Of a DNA stretch of 64,000 bases, positions 47,228-59,900 are shown piece by piece (the first letter of the stretch is position 1; the number at the start of each line of letters is the position of its first letter). Both the position numbers and the translations under genes were made by a program. The DNA lies in the NCBI GenBank assembly GCA_021521415.1, contig JAIQDT010001746.1:349388-413387 (forward strand), read 5' to 3'. The notes beneath the pieces were generated by a model, which was not told where the DNA came from, made no database searches, and worked only from the letters and a program-made list of their open reading frames with translations. Origin of the DNA: Bidens hawaiensis. Its lineage: Eukaryota; Streptophyta; Magnoliopsida; Asterales; Asteraceae.

Positions 47228-47773
47228 GGGTTAAAGGGGGCAAAAATGAGAAGGATGGGAAAAAAAATTTATCACAAAAACCCCTAAAAATATCACAACT
47301 CAAAATATAAAAAAAAACGAAAAAAGTACAAAAACTGAAATGTTTCCATCGTCTTCCTCCATTAAAAAGACACAATGTTGAAGTAAAAAAATCATTGTGC
47401 CTTTTTTACTTATTATTGTGTTTTATATTTGTTTTCGTTATTGACTGTGTATTTTTTTTCTTAACATTGTTTCTTTTTCCTTTATATTGTGTTATATTCT
47501 GCGATTTATTTGGTCTTTTTTTATTTATCATTTTGCTTTTTTTATCTATTTTCATCATTGCGTCTTTTTTCTAGACATTGTGTTCTTTTTGTCTTTTAAT
47601 TTTGTTTTTTTGAAAGAGAAAGACGAAGAAAAGGTTTTAGTTTTTTTTTTTGTTTTTTAATTTTATTTTGAGTTATGATTTTTTTATTTTCCTTGAAATT
47701 TTTTAAAGATTTTTTTTTCACATCTCCTCTCATACTTTCATTTTTTTTATCCTTTTGTATTTTAACATTTCCT
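47228..47773. mobile_element. Second foldback MITE, same family as 2581-3156
   Basis: Left CATAACTCAAAAT-like block (CACAACTCAAAATATAA) and right ATTTTGAGTTATG are inverted partners. The core is built on CACAATG/CATTGTG. The right end, inverted, carries TTAAAATACAAA like the left end of the first copy. Confidence 0.6.
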
Positions 47774-48235
47774 ATATCCGGATATTATTATAATTTAATA
47801 TTATTAAATTTTATAATTATTAAATGTGCATATATGTCTTTAATGTATTGAATTAAATATACATCCACTTTAATGCATTGAACTAAATATGTATTAAATA
47901 ATGTATAATATTTATTAGTTGTTACAAAAGACATGTTTGTTCTTAAAAATTATATTATTTTTTAAAATGAATTTAGTGTTATTTTCTATACATCAAAACT
48001 TTTAAAACTTGTAAAATAAAAAAAATTCTTAACATGGTACATTCCCAAATGCTTTAAAAATATAGATAACAACGTGTGCCCGAACACAACTCCAACATGA
48101 AATATTTAGTTGATATAAAGTGACATCGATATAAGGGTATATCTAAGATGAATTAAAATATATTTTAGACTAGAGGTAAATACATCTAACTTAAAAAATT
48201 ATATCTGAAATTTTCAAAATCACTATCCAAATATG
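47774..48235. other. AT-rich spacer, nothing recognised
   Basis: No feature seen except the MITE target duplication CAAATATG at its right edge (48228-48235). Confidence 0.5.
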
Positions 48236-48417
48236 TAGGGGTGTTCAAAATTTAATTCGAATTCGAAACATTCGAAATTCGACTCGATTCGAATTCGAAT
48301 ATGAAGATTCGAATTTGATTTCAAAATATTCGAATTCGATTCGATTCGTATTCGAGTATAGTAATCGAATACGAATCAAATACGAATTCATGATTTTTTA
48401 TTCGTTTCGATTCGAAA

Positions 48418-51400
48418 TGTCACACCCCGTTAAGCGAATTGCGGAAGCGTAAAACGGAAATGCAACAGATACAACTGGTATCAAATACATTGTTCATAAA
48501 GAAACATTACTAACTAATTTACAATATATTATATCGTTCTAACATCTTTTACAAACTAGGTGATACAATCAAACCGGTTCTTCAATTACTTTACTTCTAA
48601 CTCAAATGCCCATGACATCATTCACCAATCAGACACGTAACGCACAGGAAATTACTTCTCATATCTGATTACCTGAAAAGCATGTTAAAATAGGTCAACT
48701 ACGAATAGTTGGTGAGTTTCATAAGTTTAACGAAATCAGTTCTGCGTACCACACAGTCATAGTTTGTATGTACGCGCGTATGTAAAAATATGTGTTTACG
48801 TTTGTATAAATATGTACAGCCATATCCTTGTGTGTGCATATGCACACATGTAAGTTTATAATATAAATTTGAAATTTCAGTAAAATCGTGATTGTTTGTT
48901 CGTACCACCTGTTTCCAATTTCCGTGTTTAACCAACCACTGTGGACCCCCTTCCTCCCACAACGGTTCCACATAAACTCAACCACTGTGGCCCCCCTTCC
49001 ACCCACAATGATTCCACGTAAACTCAAACATTATATAGTGTACATGCAAATAATTAGTATATTCTACACATAGTATTTCCTACGGCTAATCACATAGCAT
49101 GTATATAGACACATATACACATATAGTATTTATCACGTATCACCAAACACTATGGCTCCCCATCCGCCAACAATACGCATAATCACATTATTTACTTAAC
49201 ATTCATGTCATAATCAAGTTAGTTCGTTTAATAAGTTGCAGCAGAACTTGGCTCATAAGCCATACTCAACTTTAGTTTATAAGTTGCAGCAGAACTTGGC
49301 TCATAGGCCATACTCAACTTTAGTTTATAAGTTGCAGCAGAACTTGGCTCATAGGCCATACTCAACTTTAGTTTATAAGTTGCAGCAGAACTTGGCTCCT
49401 AGGCCATACTCAACTTTAGTTTATAAGTTGCAGCAGAACTTGGCTCCTAGGCCATACTCAACTTTAGTTTATAAGTTGCAGCAGAACTTGGCTCATAGGC
49501 CATACTCAACTTTAGTTTAGTACTATTGTGGCCCCCCTTCCGCCAACAATAGCACCATAATCATCACAGACCACGTTATCCCCATGGCCATTACAGACCA
49601 CGTTGTCTCCCAAATTAGTTATGTTTAACATTACATAACGTGTTTGTATAAACATGCTATCACGTGTAATTTCATTATGTTTTGCAATTCGTATTATCTC
49701 CACTCAATATATCAGTCAATGATAATAATCATCTTTCATCAGCACGTAGTCAATCATTATGTTTGTAGGGACTTTTCATATATAAATGTTCAGATATTTT
49801 ATATCCTGAATCGTTTTCAGATAGATAACGTGTGTAAACATGCTTTCCACCCCAAAAGTTCGTAAAATAGTTTAAAGAGTGGGGTCATGAAACTCACCTT
49901 ATCGTAGTTCGCACAGAAATTACGTATCAGTAAGTCAGATGCCTCGTTTATAGCCTGATTCCTATAAACGGTATCGTATCATTAATACTAGTACAGTGTT
50001 CAAGCTAAGTCGGGCTGTATAGATAATCTGGGTATAGCTGTTAGGCCCAGAACATGACCATAGTCTTAGATTGTGACGTTGTACACTATGAAATGTTTAA
50101 AACTGGATTTGGCTCAGTTTCACCGTTTCCTGAGCCTAGCTCAGTTGATCGTTTATACGTTTCAGGATTCGGTAAGATCACATAAAACTTAAGTAAATAT
50201 ATTGATTGATAAAATAATTTGATTTATGAAAGAATTTTAAGGTTTCGGTGTCTGGTTTGATCGCAAGGTTTGTTTCCGTTTTCATACGGGTTTGATTATA
50301 CAAAACGCGCATAATTCACCCGAATTTTCCGGAATTCTTGTAAAAAGTTCGTTTTTTATCAATATCATTCAAAAACATGATATTTGACCACTTTTGACAT
50401 TTTGACATACCAGTCAGTCCGTTAAACACAAAACTGCTGGTTTCGTTAAAACAATTATAATTTAAATCTTTGATTAATCATAACTAAATATGTACTTATA
50501 TATAAATTATGTAAATTTTTGTAAAAATACATTAAGACATTATAAAAATATTTTCAGAAATTTTATGATTAATTATTTATTTATAAAAATTCATTTAATA
50601 GGTTATAATCGTGTAATAAATGGCCCGTTTATATCAAACGACCTCCGAAAAATCCGATAATTTTTACCAATGGCCTAAATATTATTACATAGCCCCTGCA
50701 AAATTTCCAGAACCTAACTCTTTTGACAAAATGCCTTTTTGTGCGTTTTTCGGCTGTTAAAATTCGGTTAAGCCATGATTGCACAAACCATACTTAGACA
50801 TTTCCAATGATTCCCAAACTTTACCAGTGATCTTAACATCACATATTAAACTCCAAAACCAAGTTTCATAATTTTTCAATATGTTTAGCTATTTTTCCCA
50901 AATAAACGCTCATAAACGGAAATAAATTCACCAAATATTTTCCGTTTATCGAAAAATTACCAAATTTGAACAGGGACTCATTTATATGATCCCTAATGTC
51001 CCTGCAAGTTTTCACAAGCTAACAACAAGCACGTCACAACCTAATACTAAACAGCCCCTAAACGAGTGTTACGGGTTTACCTTGTCGGTTTTCGATGAAT
51101 TTTGCTAGCTTAAACGACTTTCCGGGTCTCGGGTTGCAAACTCAGTATATCTACATATCATATAACATCAAACCAAGCATAAATCATCCATGTAACAGCC
51201 TTGGTAATTAGGGTTTCGGTTTTGGGTTCAAACCGAACTTTCTAACCGTAAAAACGTTGTATTCATGTTCTAATCCGCGTTTTTGACCAAAAAAGTATAT
51301 GTTCCTGGTTTGTAAACATGTTTAACATCAAAACATGATTTTACTTGATTTTTAGGGTTTTTGGATGGTTAAACATGTTTAAAACTAACTAAAACATGTT

Positions 51401-52318
51401 TATAAGATTATAACTTAGTTAAAAGATGGTTAAAAGTTCATGAAAATGAAACTTACTTGTGGGTTTTGGGCAAGGGTTTGGAGGAACAGCTGAAAGGAGG
51501 TCTGGTCTTTAAGTTTATTACATAAAATGAGGTAACTTATTGATGAAGCTTGCAAATAAATATCTTGGTGGGTGAATGTGTTTGGCGGCCGCAAGTTTCT
51601 AGGGGCCCATTGGGCCTCTTTTTGGCCCAATGGTGCCTCGGTTTCCGTGCCACACGTAAAAGTCGGTCCAAAATTTAGTTCGGGTTCGGTTTTTCGCAAG
51701 AAAATTAATTCGAGTGTGAGAAATAGCGCAAAAACGAGTGTTTTTCAGCTTATTTTTGTAAAATAAGAAAAACGTACTGACTCGTTGTAAAATTCCAAAA
51801 TATTTTCACGGATTGCTTAAAACATGTTTTATAAATCTTTTTCGGCTTAACGGATGCTACAATGCTTGTTTTGATATTAACGATTGCGTTTAAGCTTATA
51901 GCGTATCGATAAACGAAACCTTTTTCGTTTAAAGAGTTTTAAACGTACTGGGGCCTAAATATCAATATGTTAGCCTCTATAACATATATATAACTCGTAT
52001 ATGACCCCTCAGTATGTATACGGGTCATAATTAGTATCGGTCGGTTACTCGTTTAAGCACTACGAATTAACCGATTTATCGTTTACTTGTTACGTAATGA
52101 ATATAGTGTACCTCGTTTTGTTTGCTATCGAACTAAGGCCATATTACTAATATTTTAGCTTGCATAGATCGTATATCACTTATAGATGGCACCCTGGGAT
52201 ATCCGGACCATAACCAGACCCGTTTGGTTATTCGTTTGTTCGTTACGCAATAAGCGGTTAGACGCTTATTCGAGTTTGTAAGTACTAAGGTGTACTCGGT
52301 TTTGCCACGGATGTCACA
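48418..52318 (-). repeat. Left LTR (3' LTR) of the 12.5-kb element
   Basis: 3,901 bp, unusually long. In the + direction it begins TGTCACACCCCG and ends GGATGTCACA. It contains a 6 x 48-bp minisatellite (49231-49518) and two adjacent 48-49-bp CCACTGTGG repeats (about 48934-49030). Confidence 0.93.
49231..49518. repeat. Six-copy 48-bp minisatellite in the left LTR
   Basis: Exactly six 48-bp units, each with AAGTTGCAGCAGAACTTGGC and CATACTCAACTTTAG; units differ at one or two sites (CTCATA versus CTCCTA). Because 48 is a multiple of three, the + strand stays open for 94 codons with a 16-residue period. A genuine protein is unlikely, as this strand is antisense to the element. Confidence 0.95.
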
Positions 52319-52330
52319 TTCTCCCCCTGT
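52319..52330 (-). promoter_or_regulatory. Polypurine tract of the 12.5-kb element
   Basis: On the minus strand ACAGGGGGAGAA abuts the LTR, preceded by the conserved TTCGGGGACGAAATTTC motif (52334-52352). Confidence 0.88.
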
Positions 52331-53914
52331 TAAGAAATTTCGTCCCCGAAATTCAATATGCCATGTATGCTCTTTTTGGGGAAAATTTTATAATCATTTG
52401 TTTTGGAATTCGTTTTTCTGTTTCCGAACACGTTTGATTCCCCGTTGTGGATTCTACTGGATTTTTATTCAATGGATTGTGTCACAACTGTTTGATTTTC
52501 CCCACTCAGCATTTTCATGAGTCTCTTTATAGAGTTTAGCTGTATAAAAGTTTTCAAATAGTACTAATTCCGCCATGTCAGCAAGGCACTCGTTTTGATT
52601 TATATGAAATATAGGGAGTGAAATAATTTTGTTTAATACGTTATAGGGTTAACTTTCAAGGCAATTTTGTATAGTGCTATATATTTTAGAATTAACTCAC
52701 CGTTCCTCAACTCAACTAACAACTTTCAAAATTTGATAACTTCTCGTATTTCTCAGTATAGCCCTCTTGTTAGCCTTAGGCGGCCTTCGGTTTGTTATTA
52801 ATATTACGAGTTTTATTTATGGTTATCGAAATCAAATCGGATTTTGTATTTTGGGGGTCACCAATTTTTTTCAATTTTAATAAAATGGCGAGTTACATTC
52901 TTGCTCGTATAATATAGTATATTACCACTTGTATAATATTATGATGACTGTTAATGTACGAGGATTGAAATTACTAGTCTCACTTTCCTCTATTGTTTGA
53001 ATAGTTTATTTGATTTGATTGTTTTATAGAGGATTATAGACTGTGCTTAGGCCAATTAGGGATCTAAAATTTCATACACAATTCACCAAGAGTAAGATTT
53101 TGTTAAGGCGAGTTTTTCAGCTGGATAGTTGTTACAAATTAGAAGAAGGTATTTGGAGTGGATTAGTCAAGAAACTATCATTCAGGTTGAATTGCTTTCT
53201 CAGGATGTTTAAGGAACACATGTTAAGGGTTCCATCTTAGTTTGTTTCCCACTTCCAATGGGGTATCTCGAATTGTTGTAGCATCTCCGAGGATCTTTAG
53301 TATTCCCCCAGAACTTATAATAGTGCACACTTTATAAAACATGAGCTTATGATTCCTTCATAGATATCGTTTGCATCTTTATACTAGTACTCAGTTTATC
53401 CGAACATCTGGCCTGACTTTTCCTTGTTCATCACTCAGTTATTAAGGCTATAAAAATTTAAAGTTCAAGTTTCGGTTACGGATAGTATAGTTTTCCTCAT
53501 CCGTGTTTCATCATTGGGGTACTAGGATTTGTTCCGTGTACGGGATCATTTCTTTATCTAGAAGAGGCAGTATAACAGTTATATTTCTATATATATCCTT
53601 CATTTGAACACAATTAACTAGTCCATACTGACTATTACACAATGACTCCTCACTTCCACCGGGAGTGCATCGATAAGGAATAACTAGTTATTTAGGTTAA
53701 GTGGGTAGTTTTTCGAGTAATATGGTTAGTATTTATAGTCTTACTTTTGGTGGTTTCTATAGTATACAGAATTGTTATTTTACTAGACGGTATATTTTCC
53801 AAAGTAATAACTTGTAGAAACGAAACGTCTATCAGTGTCCGTAATAAATAGACTAAAGTATGTTAGGCATTACTAAGAACGTACCTGTCACTACATTTGT
53901 TCTATCCGGTTTAT
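52331..53914 (-). other. Non-coding region where pol would be expected
   Basis: Downstream of gag on the minus strand; no open frame of note and no pol motif on either strand. Confidence 0.75.
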
Positions 53915-55264
53915 TCACAATACGTGACCCCTAGTCGAGTTGGACGTCGATGTCGGTCCTTGCCTTTGTCTTTCCATCGCAATTGGGTTCAATCTAGGGC
54001 AGTCTTTCTTGATGTGCTCCATACTACCACACTCATAACAGGCATTACGGTTTATTATGGGTTGGTTTTGGTAGATTGGTTGTTGTCGTGTTGGTTGCGG
54101 TTGGGGTAGTTGTGAGTCCTGGAGTTGGGTTGGTGGATTTATAGTATTCATAACGGTTCTACAATTTCGGGCATAGTGTCCCACCTTCCTACATTTGTGA
54201 CACACATTGGTCCGACATTCACCAACATGATGATAACCACATTTTCCACATCTAGGCAAAAGCCCGTTATACTTATCTTGCTTCACATCGGAACTGATCA
54301 TAGCGTAATTTTGTATTGCATGGCGCGCACATTTATTCCGTTGTCTTTCTTGTATTCCCGCTCCATAATTGGTTCGTTTTGTACCAGATGATTCCCCGGG
54401 CATTCTTAATGAACCACTTCTAATCAAATCAAAAGTTACAATGCCTGCTTGTAACACGGCATTTTCGAAAGTTACAGGGCCAGTTGAATTAACCAAACTC
54501 CTGACTTCGGGGGCTAAACCCCAAATGTAGCGTTCAGTACGTTTAGATTCTGGAGTAACTAACCATGGGACTAGACGAGCCAGTTCATTAAAGCGATGGG
54601 TATACTCCAAGTGATCTGCACCCTTCATTTCTAGATTCCAAAGTTCTTGCTCTAATTTCTGAATTTCGTTTATCGGACAAAAGTGTTTTCTCATAAGATT
54701 TTTAAGTTCTGTCCAAGACATACGATTGGTTGCCTCTTGTCCTTGGATTTGCACAACAGTATTCCACCACATCAGCGCGTGGTCTACAAATGTAGAAGTA
54801 GCAAATTTGACAATACAATCTGGTGGACAGTTAGTGATATTAATGATGGATTCAGTCTTTTCGATCCACTTTACCAGTCCATTTGGTCCTTCAGTACCGT
54901 TAAATTCCATAGGTTTACATAGCATGAAGTTCTTAAGTTGATATCCGTATTGCGGGGGATTTTGATTGTTACAACTATTGTTCAAGTTCGGTGCATTATT
55001 TAAAGTAATATTGGTATTCAACGGGGGAGTATTAGTTGTGATAGTATCAGTATTTATCGGGGGAGCATTTGTGGTTGTATTAGTATTTGTCAAGGGATTA
55101 GTATTTATAACCGCGTTAGCGTTCGGCACTTGATTTGTATTCATAGTTGTATGGATATCAGCAGCGAATTGTGCTGCTATTGTCGGAAGTACTGTTTGTA
55201 GTTGTCGAGCGATCATTTCGGCTATATCTGCCTCAGACAACATGTTTACTTTCTTCGGGGCCAT
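53915..55264 (-). CDS. gag: Intact Gag of the 12.5-kb gag-only element
   Basis: 449 residues from the ATG giving MAPKKVNMLS. An upstream in-frame ATG at 55312 would add 16 residues, but the MAPKK start is more typical. The N-terminal helix (SEADIAEMIARQLQ) is followed by an Asn/Thr-rich spacer. The Ty3 gag domain (about residues 110-260) shows KPMEFNGTEGPNGLVKWIEK, ALMWWNTV and HFCPINEIQ. Three Cys motifs follow: CGKCGYHHVGEC (short) and two canonical knuckles, CHKCRKVGHYARNC and CYECGSMEHIKKDC. A Gln/Pro-rich tail ends the protein. No stop or frameshift is present, and no pol follows. It parallels the gag at 21165-22250 in domain order. Confidence 0.9.
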   Translation of the reverse strand: MAPKKVNMLSEADIAEMIARQLQTVLPTIAAQFAADIHTTMNTNQVPNANAVINTNPLTNTNTTTNAPPINTDTITTNTPPLNTNITLNNAPNLNNSCNNQNPPQYGYQLKNFMLCKPMEFNGTEGPNGLVKWIEKTESIINITNCPPDCIVKFATSTFVDHALMWWNTVVQIQGQEATNRMSWTELKNLMRKHFCPINEIQKLEQELWNLEMKGADHLEYTHRFNELARLVPWLVTPESKRTERYIWGLAPEVRSLVNSTGPVTFENAVLQAGIVTFDLIRSGSLRMPGESSGTKRTNYGAGIQERQRNKCARHAIQNYAMISSDVKQDKYNGLLPRCGKCGYHHVGECRTNVCHKCRKVGHYARNCRTVMNTINPPTQLQDSQLPQPQPTRQQPIYQNQPIINRNACYECGSMEHIKKDCPRLNPIAMERQRQGPTSTSNSTRGHVL

Positions 55265-56980
55265 TCTATAACAATAACCAGTTATCCAACAATTAACAAA
55301 ATTAACATACACTAATGATCACAAAAGGAATTATAATAACAAGTAATCAGGTATTTCAATTAACACGTATATATCACACGGGTTTGTTCTTGAGTTTGAA
55401 TACTAAGAATAATATGTAAAGTTAGCCTAACAAAGGCCAATGTTTATATATATATATATATATCAAAAGTTGTCACCTAGTGACAAGTAATTGTAATCCA
55501 GTAAGGGTAAGTGTTTGAAATGAAATATCCAATGTGTCACCCATATCAACATAGCATCCTACCAGATGCTTGCATGGGGTATCGAAGGCTATATACAACA
55601 ATATCGTACTACCCTTATCTATCTAAGTACACATTATACAATTATATACGGTTTACAACTTGCCCGAAAATTATTCCGGTACGATCCCATCATCAGGCAA
55701 TTGTTTTTCTTTAGCCTCTTCAATAAGTAGACAATTGCTCGTTATGAGTTTAGTTAGTATATTTATCATATGAATGCACTCATATATTCAACTAGACCCT
55801 TAGAGGTTGTTAAATATAACTATAGAATATATTCCTTCGCCAGGTCATCCGGTGCACGCAAGTATGTTGGGCCTACTAAAAGTGGTAATTTACTGGTTGG
55901 GTTAAGTATGTTCCATTCCAGCCAGCATGTCATCAATTCGTAAGCATGAGGTTTCTCTCCTACAGTAACCAATTGGAATAGGAAAAATATAGGAGAGGTT
56001 GGATGTTCTTGTTCATAGATGGTTCAAAGAGTTTGCTAGTTAAGGAGGTTCATCAGGGTTAGTTGTACTGGTGAATTGTAAAGGAAATTATTATTATTAA
56101 TATTTCTTTTTGAAATATCGTTAGTATATTATATGTACTGGTAGTCACGGTCTGTTTATAGAATTGGGGAATCAATAAAGTAGTTATTATATTTATAATT
56201 TGATAAATCGGACTCATCGCTAGGTACTTTCCTAGGAATAGTGTTTGTTTTCAAGAAGCGAAAGTGGAGAGACGAACGAAAAACTGTTTAGTTTACTGTT
56301 TGAAAACGAGTGTATAGGATAGGATTGGATCCAATCAGAAAAGTGTTATATATAATCTTTTGAAATTATTGTATGTAGGTCACACCTCCCACAGTTCGTT
56401 CCCGGGCCTTGTATATTAAGCCCCTTTGTGGTTCTGTCACATCACCAGACTTAGTTAAACTTGTTGAAGCATTCTCATATTCTCACTCACAGGAAACACT
56501 GGTTCTTTATCTGTCGTAAAGCTACCCGATCTCGACATCTTTCAGTGCAATCGTTAATCAGAAGAAAACGTTTTTCGGTAGCTTAAATCATCGTAAAGGA
56601 TATTATTAATTAATACCGAAATTAAATATTTTATTTGTTACAATAAGATTCATTATCATCGGTAGTACCGTACGTACACATATCCCTATACCTCATTTCA
56701 GATAAGCACGTATGTACACTTCATATATACTTCACATCACCTTTATGCACGTATGTTGCCATTTTTACCTTTCAATATGTTCCGCGACTTCACCCCGAAT
56801 TCCCTCGTACAAGCAAGTCTGTTATTACGTTCCGGACCATAATAACTCACTTGCCCTAAGAGTTCATCCCGGCATCCATCAGTATCTATCGTTACTCATT
56901 AATAAGTTCCCCAGTGATAATCGAGCCTACGGTTATATTATAGGTATCCTAAGGGATAACCTAATCCTTTATAACCAATG
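55265..56980 (-). other. Leader of the 12.5-kb element
   Basis: 1.7-kb non-coding stretch between primer site and gag on the minus strand; a short TA microsatellite lies at about 55444-55463. No frame supported. Confidence 0.65.
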
Positions 56981-56993
56981 GCTCTGATACCAA
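56981..56993 (-). promoter_or_regulatory. Primer-binding site, initiator tRNA-Met type
   Basis: On the minus strand TTGGTATCAGAGC, 4 bp from the right LTR. Confidence 0.9.
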
Positions 56994-56997
56994 CTTC

Positions 56998-59900
56998 TGT
57001 CACACCCCGTTAAGCGAATTGCGGAAGCGTAAAACGGAAATGCAACAGATACAACTGGTATCAAATACATTGTTCATAAAGAAACATTACTAACTAATTT
57101 ACAATATATTATATCGTTCTAACATCTTTTACAAACTAGGTGATACAATCAAACCGGTTCTTCAATTACTTTACTTCTAACTCAAATGCCCATGACATCA
57201 TTCACCAATCAGACACGTAACGCACAGGAAATTACTTCTCATATCTGATTACCTGAAAAGCATGTTAAAATAGGTCAACTACGAATAGTTGGTGAGTTTC
57301 ATAAGTTTAACGAAATCAGTTCTGCGTACCACACAGTCATAGTTTGTATGTACGCGCGTATGTAAAAATATGTGTTTACGTTTGTATAAATATGTACAGC
57401 CATATCCTTGTGTGTGCATATGCACACATGTAAGTTTATAATATAAATTTGAAATTTCAGTAAAATCGTGATTGTTTGTTCGTACCACCTGTTTCCAATT
57501 TCCGTGTTTAACCAACCACTGTGGACCCCCTTCCTCCCACAACGGTTCCACATAAACTCAACCACTGTGGCCCCCCTTCCACCCACAATGATTCCACGTA
57601 AACTCAAACATTATATAGTGTACATGCAAATAATTAGTATATTCTACACATAGTATTTCCTACGGCTAATCACATAGCATGTATATAGACACATATACAC
57701 ATATAGTATTTATCACGTATCACCAAACACTATGGCTCCCCATCCGCCAACAATACGCATAATCACATTATTTACTTAACATTCATGTCATAATCAAGTT
57801 AGTTCGTTTAATAAGTTGCAGCAGAACTTGGCTCATAAGCCATACTCAACTTTAGTTTATAAGTTGCAGCAGAACTTGGCTCATAGGCCATACTCAACTT
57901 TAGTTTATAAGTTGCAGCAGAACTTGGCTCATAGGCCATACTCAACTTTAGTTTATAAGTTGCAGCAGAACTTGGCTCCTAGGCCATACTCAACTTTAGT
58001 TTATAAGTTGCAGCAGAACTTGGCTCCTAGGCCATACTCAACTTTAGTTTATAAGTTGCAGCAGAACTTGGCTCATAGGCCATACTCAACTTTAGTTTAG
58101 TACTATTGTGGCCCCCCTTCCGCCAACAATAGCACCATAATCATCACAGACCACGTTATCCCCATGGCCATTACAGACCACGTTGTCTCCCAAATTAGTT
58201 ATGTTTAACATACATAACGTGTTTGTATAAACATGCTATCACGTGTAATTTCATTATGTTTTGCAATTCGTATTATCTCCACTCAATATATCAGTCAATG
58301 ATAATAATCATCTTTCATCAGCACGTAGTCAATCATTATGTTTGTAGGGACTTTTCATATATAAATGTTCAGATATTTTATATCCTGAATCGTTTTCAGA
58401 TAGATAACGTGTGTAAACATGCTTTCCACCCCAAAAGTTCGTAAAATAGTTTAAAGAGTGGGGTCATGAAACTCACCTTATCGTAGTTCGCACAGAAATT
58501 ACGTATCAGTAAGTCAGATGCCTCGTTTATAGCCTGATTCCTATAAACGGTATCGTATCATTAATACTAGTACAGTGTTCAAGCTAAGTCGGGCTGTATA
58601 GATAATCTGGGTATAGCTGTTAGGCCCAGAACATGACCATAGTCTTAGATTGTGACGTTGTACACTATGAAATGTTTAAAACTGGATTTGGCTCAGTTTC
58701 ACCGTTTCCTGAGCCTAGCTCAGTTGATCGTTTATACGTTTCGGGATTAGGTAAGATCACATAAAACTTAAGTAAATATATTGATTGATAAAATAATTTG
58801 ATTTATGAAAGAATTTTAAGGTTCGGTGTCTGGTTTGATCGCAGGTTTGTTTCCGTTTTTCATACGGGTTTGATTATACAAAACGCGCATAATTCACCCG
58901 AATTTTCCAGAATTCTCGTAAAAAGTTCGTTTTTTATCAATATCATTCAAAAACATGATATTTGACCACTTTTGACATTTTGACATACCAGTCAGTCCGT
59001 TAAACACAAAACTGCCGGTTTCGTTAAAACAATTATAATTTAAATCTTTGATTAATCATAACTAAATATGTACTTATATATAAATTATGTAAATTTTTGT
59101 AAAAATACATTAAGACATGGAGAATTTTATAAAAATATTTTCAGAAATTTTATGATTAATTATTTATTTATAAAAATTCATTTAATAGGTTATAATCGTG
59201 TAATAGATGGCCCGTTTATATCAAACGACCTCCGAAAAATCCGATAATTTTTACCAATGGCCTAAATATTATTACATAGCCCCTGCAAAAATTTCCAGAA
59301 CCTAACTCTTTTGACAAAATGCCTTTTTGTGCGTTTTTCGGCTGTTAAAATTCGGTTAAGCCATGATTGCACAAACCATACTTAGACATTTCCAATGATT
59401 CCCAAACTTTACCAGTGATCTTAAAATCACATATTAAACTCCAAAACCAAGTTTCATAATTTTTCAATATGTTTAGCTATTTTTCCCAAATAAACGCTCA
59501 TAAACGGAAATAAATTCACCAAATATTTTCCGTTTATCGAAAAATTACCAAATTTGAACAGGGACTCATTTATATGATCCCTAATGTCCCTGAAAGTTTT
59601 CACAAGCTAAAAACAAGCACGTCACAACCTAATACTAAACAGCCCCTAAACGAGTGTTACGGGTTTACATTGTCGGTTTTCGATGAATTTTGCTAGCTTA
59701 AACGACTTTCCGGGTCTCGGGTTGCAAACTCAGTATATCTACATATCATATAACATCAAACCAAGCATAAATCATCCATGTAACAGCCTTGGTAATTAGG
59801 GTTTCGGTTTTGGGTTCAAACCGAACTTTCTAACCGTAAAAACGTTGTATTCATGTTCTAATCCGCGTTTTTGACCAAAAAAGTATATGTTCCTGGTTTG

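Noticed and set aside
49231..49518. Regularly spaced repeats as a CRISPR-like array
   Set aside because: Units are contiguous with no unique spacers, and the DNA is plant nuclear.
49236..49520. A 94-codon frame with a perfect 16-residue repeat
   Set aside because: It is the translation of a 48-bp minisatellite in an LTR, antisense to the element, and its in-frame character follows from the repeat length.
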